NCBI RefSeq assembly: GCF_026625645.1 | Contig: NZ_CP113056.1 | Span: 4,253,001-4,317,000 of the forward strand | Length of the DNA stretch: 64,000 nucleotides | Direction: 5' to 3' | Source: Ancylobacter sp. SL191 | GTDB lineage: Bacteria; Pseudomonadota; Alphaproteobacteria; Rhizobiales; Xanthobacteraceae | Part shown: positions 61,681 to 64,000 of the stretch, piece after piece | How positions within the stretch are numbered: the first letter of the stretch is position 1 | How the letters are laid out: each line of letters starts with the position of its first letter | The notes under the pieces: model-generated | The model's database searches: none | The model's input: the letters and a program-made list of their open reading frames with translations, nothing else | Told to the model about the DNA's origin: nothing | Translations under genes and position numbers: made by a program

Positions 61681-63138
61681 ATGCTCACCGTCTCCTATCC
61701 CGACGTCCAGCTTTTCATTGATGGCCAGTGGCGGGGAGGCAGCGGGCACGGGGACAAGCCGGCGACGCAGCCCATCGTCAACCCGGCGACCGAGGAAGTC
61801 ATCGGCACGCTCGCTCATGCCAGCAAGGCCGATCTCGACGCGGCGCTCGCCGCCGCCGAGAAGGGCTTCGCCACCTGGCGCCACACCGCCCCGCATGAGC
61901 GCTACAAGCTGATGCGCAAGGCCGCCGAGCTGCTGCGCGAGCGGGCGGAAGAGATTTCCCGCATCATGACGCTGGAGCAGGGCAAGCCGGTCGCGGAAGC
62001 CCGCGTCGAGACGCTCGCCGCCGCCGACATCATCGACTGGTTCGCCGAGGAAGCCCGCCGCCAGTATGGCCGCCTGATCCCCGCGCGCGGCGCCGGCATC
62101 CAGCAGATTGTCCACCGCGAGCCGGTCGGCGTCGTCGCCGCCTTCACGCCGTGGAACTTCCCGATCAACCAGGCGGTCCGCAAGGTCTCGGCCGCGCTCG
62201 CCGCCGGCTGCGCGGTGATCCTCAAGGGCCCGGAAGAGACGCCGGCGAGCTGCGCCGCCCTCATCAAGGCCTATGAGGATGCCGGCCTGCCCAAGGGCGT
62301 GGTCAACCTCGTCTTCGGCATTCCCTCGGAGATTTCCGAGTACCTGATCCCGCACCCGGTGGTGAAGAAGATCTCGTTCACCGGCTCCACCGTGGTCGGC
62401 AAGCAGCTCGCCGCGCTGGCGGGCCTGCACATGAAGCGCGTCACCATGGAGCTCGGCGGCCACGCCCCGGCCGTGGTGTTCGAGGATGCCGATGTCGAGG
62501 TGGCGGTGAAGCTGCTCTCGAGCGCGAAGTTCCGCAATGCCGGCCAGGTCTGCGTCTCCCCGACCCGCTTCCTCGTGCATCAGGACATCTATGAGCGCTT
62601 CGTCGACGGCTTCACCGAGGCGGTGAAGACCGTGAAGGTCGGCAACGGGCTCGATGAGAGCGTGCGCATGGGCCCGCTGGCCAATGCCCGCCGCGTCGAG
62701 GCCATGGAGGCGCTGACCGCCGACGCCGTGGCCAAGGGCGCGACGCTGCGCACCGGCGGCGCGCGTATCGGCAATAAGGGCTATTTCTTCCAGCCGACCG
62801 TGCTGACCGACCTGCCGGCCGATGCCCGCATCCTCAATGAGGAGCCCTTCGGCCCGGTCGTGCCGATCCAGCCCTTCTCCTCCATGGAGGCGGTGATCGC
62901 CGAGTCCAACCGCCTGCCCTATGGGCTCGCGGCTTACGCCTACACCACCTCCGGCCAGCGCGCCGACGAGTTCGCCCGCCGGGTGGAGAGCGGCATGGTG
63001 TCGATCAACCATCACGGCCTCGCCCTCCCCGAAGTGCCGTTCGGCGGCATCAAGGATTCGGGCTACGGCTCGGAAGGCGGCATCGAGGGCATGGAAGCCT
63101 ATGTGAACACCAAGTTCGTCACCCAGCTCGGGGTCTGA
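61681..63138 (+). CDS. NAD(P)-dependent aldehyde dehydrogenase, succinate-semialdehyde dehydrogenase type
   Basis: 485 residues from ATG 61681, behind GAGGAC. ALDH motifs: PWNFPINQAVRKV, catalytic Glu in MELGGHAPAVVFE and catalytic Cys in NAGQVCVSPTRF, about residue 285; the end PFGGIKDSGYGSEGG is typical of succinate-semialdehyde and glutarate-semialdehyde dehydrogenases. It would oxidise the semialdehyde to succinate. Exact substrate is uncertain within the family. Confidence 0.88.
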   Translation: MLTVSYPDVQLFIDGQWRGGSGHGDKPATQPIVNPATEEVIGTLAHASKADLDAALAAAEKGFATWRHTAPHERYKLMRKAAELLRERAEEISRIMTLEQGKPVAEARVETLAAADIIDWFAEEARRQYGRLIPARGAGIQQIVHREPVGVVAAFTPWNFPINQAVRKVSAALAAGCAVILKGPEETPASCAALIKAYEDAGLPKGVVNLVFGIPSEISEYLIPHPVVKKISFTGSTVVGKQLAALAGLHMKRVTMELGGHAPAVVFEDADVEVAVKLLSSAKFRNAGQVCVSPTRFLVHQDIYERFVDGFTEAVKTVKVGNGLDESVRMGPLANARRVEAMEALTADAVAKGATLRTGGARIGNKGYFFQPTVLTDLPADARILNEEPFGPVVPIQPFSSMEAVIAESNRLPYGLAAYAYTTSGQRADEFARRVESGMVSINHHGLALPEVPFGGIKDSGYGSEGGIEGMEAYVNTKFVTQLGV

Positions 63139-63224
63139 TCCCGCGCCGACGTTACGAAAAGCAGGCTCGGCAGCGGGTGCGGTATGGGGTAACAAGGTAA
63201 TGCCCCGCCGCACCCGCTGTGTTC

Positions 63225-64000
63225 ATGGACCTCACCGTCTTCCTCGTGATGCTCGTCTCCGCCGCCACCCAGGCGGGCTGGAACGTCATCCTCAAGATCC
63301 GGCTCGATCCGTTCGGCGCGCTGGTGCTGGTCGGCATCTGCGGGGGCGTCGCCGCTTTGCCCTTCGCGTTGTGGTTCGGCCTGCCGGGCCTCGACGTGCT
63401 GCCCTGGATCGGGCTCTCGGTCTGCTGCCACCTGTCCTATTACGCCTTCATAATCGGCGCCTATAGCCGGGCCGATCTCGGCATGGCCTACCCGGTCGCG
63501 CGCGGCAGCGCCCTGTTGATGACCGCCGGCATCTCCATCTTCATCATGGGCGAGGCGATCTCGCCGGTCGGCATGGTCGGCATCCTGCTTCTCGCCTCCA
63601 GCATCCTCATCGTCGGCCGCCACGCTTTCGATCGCCATGCGCTCGGCCAGCGGCTCGAAGGGCGCGCGCTGCTGCTGGCGCTCGGCTCGGGCGTCGCGGC
63701 CACCGCCTTCACCATCGTCGACGGCACCGCCGCACGAGTGACCGAGCAGGCCAATCTCTACACAACCTGGCTGTTCGTGGCGGATGCGGTGGTCATCACC
63801 ATCCTCCTGCTGTCGTGGAAGGGCCGGCGGGCGGTGGCGCCCCTGCTCACCTTCCTGCCCTGGGGGCTTCTGGGCGGGGCGATGCTGTTCGTGAGCTACT
63901 GGCTCTCGGTCTGGGCAATGACGCAGGCGCCCATCGGGCTGGTGACGGCGGTGCGCGAATCCAGCGTGCTGTTCGGCGCCATTCTCTCGGTGACGCTGCT
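63225..64000 (+). CDS. DMT superfamily transporter (EamA-like), 3' end outside window
   Basis: 258 codons are seen from ATG 63225 and the frame is open to the window end. About eight membrane helices are visible, starting DLTVFLVMLVSAATQAGWNVILK, and repeat two (LLGGAMLFVSYWLSVWAM, then TAVRESSVLFGAILS) matches EamA-type exporters. The substrate is not predicted. Confidence 0.8.
   Translation, partial: MDLTVFLVMLVSAATQAGWNVILKIRLDPFGALVLVGICGGVAALPFALWFGLPGLDVLPWIGLSVCCHLSYYAFIIGAYSRADLGMAYPVARGSALLMTAGISIFIMGEAISPVGMVGILLLASSILIVGRHAFDRHALGQRLEGRALLLALGSGVAATAFTIVDGTAARVTEQANLYTTWLFVADAVVITILLLSWKGRRAVAPLLTFLPWGLLGGAMLFVSYWLSVWAMTQAPIGLVTAVRESSVLFGAILSVTL

Overview
The window looks like chromosomal DNA of a free-living, GC-rich alphaproteobacterium, probably order Hyphomicrobiales (Rhizobiales), with Xanthobacteraceae-like relatives such as Ancylobacter, Starkeya or Xanthobacter the best guess. 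This is inference from gene families (DUF2934, ScfR-type regulator beside aceA, rkp/kps-type capsule genes, CoxI-III fusion, alternative aa3 oxidase) and from repeated promoter motifs of the alphaproteobacterial stress sigma factor EcfG. I saw no rRNA, tRNA, CRISPR array, transposase or phage gene.

Layout. 1-8 kb: a surface-polysaccharide locus with the end of an alpha-oxoamine synthase-type gene, a GT4 glycosyltransferase, a convergent LTA-synthase-like sulfatase, an ABC-2 capsule exporter (KpsE/M/T-like, the ATPase lacking key motifs) and an outer-membrane export lipoprotein (KpsD/Wza-like). 8-12 kb: an alpha/beta-hydrolase-fold protein without its nucleophile, an ABC exporter and a DMT transporter. 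12-42 kb: a general-stress region with manganese catalase, a Crp-type regulator, a zinc alcohol dehydrogenase/SDR operon, a histidine acid phosphatase, PQQ glucose dehydrogenase, NDH-2, a GlsB-type membrane protein, two GH13 enzymes, two isochorismatase-like hydrolases, two DUF2934 proteins, topoisomerase IB, an aa3-type oxidase operon with a triheme cytochrome c, and a DUF892 ferritin-like protein. 42-46.5 kb: an AraC regulator divergent from an APC permease and a copper amine oxidase. 46.5-52 kb: the glyoxylate shunt (ScfR-like regulator, a small protein, isocitrate lyase, malate synthase G). 52-64 kb: two linked membrane proteins of unknown role, an MscS-type channel, a nitroreductase, a GNAT-like protein, an FtsK translocase without membrane domain, a small stress-type protein, a succinate-semialdehyde dehydrogenase and a truncated DMT transporter.

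How it fits together. Ten upstream regions carry an exact GGAAC-N16/17-CGTT motif and two more carry near matches. These sit before the Mn catalase, gcd, glsB-like, GH13/TreS-like, DUF883-like, both DUF2934, topoisomerase IB, DUF2188-like/cox, DUF892 and 61463-61089 genes, plus weakly the ADH operon. The region therefore reads as an unusually dense EcfG regulon, and it is the most interesting signal here. Inside it are three decayed genes: one cut by an amber codon (15.2 kb), one frameshifted DUF4142-like gene (21.7 kb) and one internally deleted flavin-oxidoreductase gene (23.8 kb).
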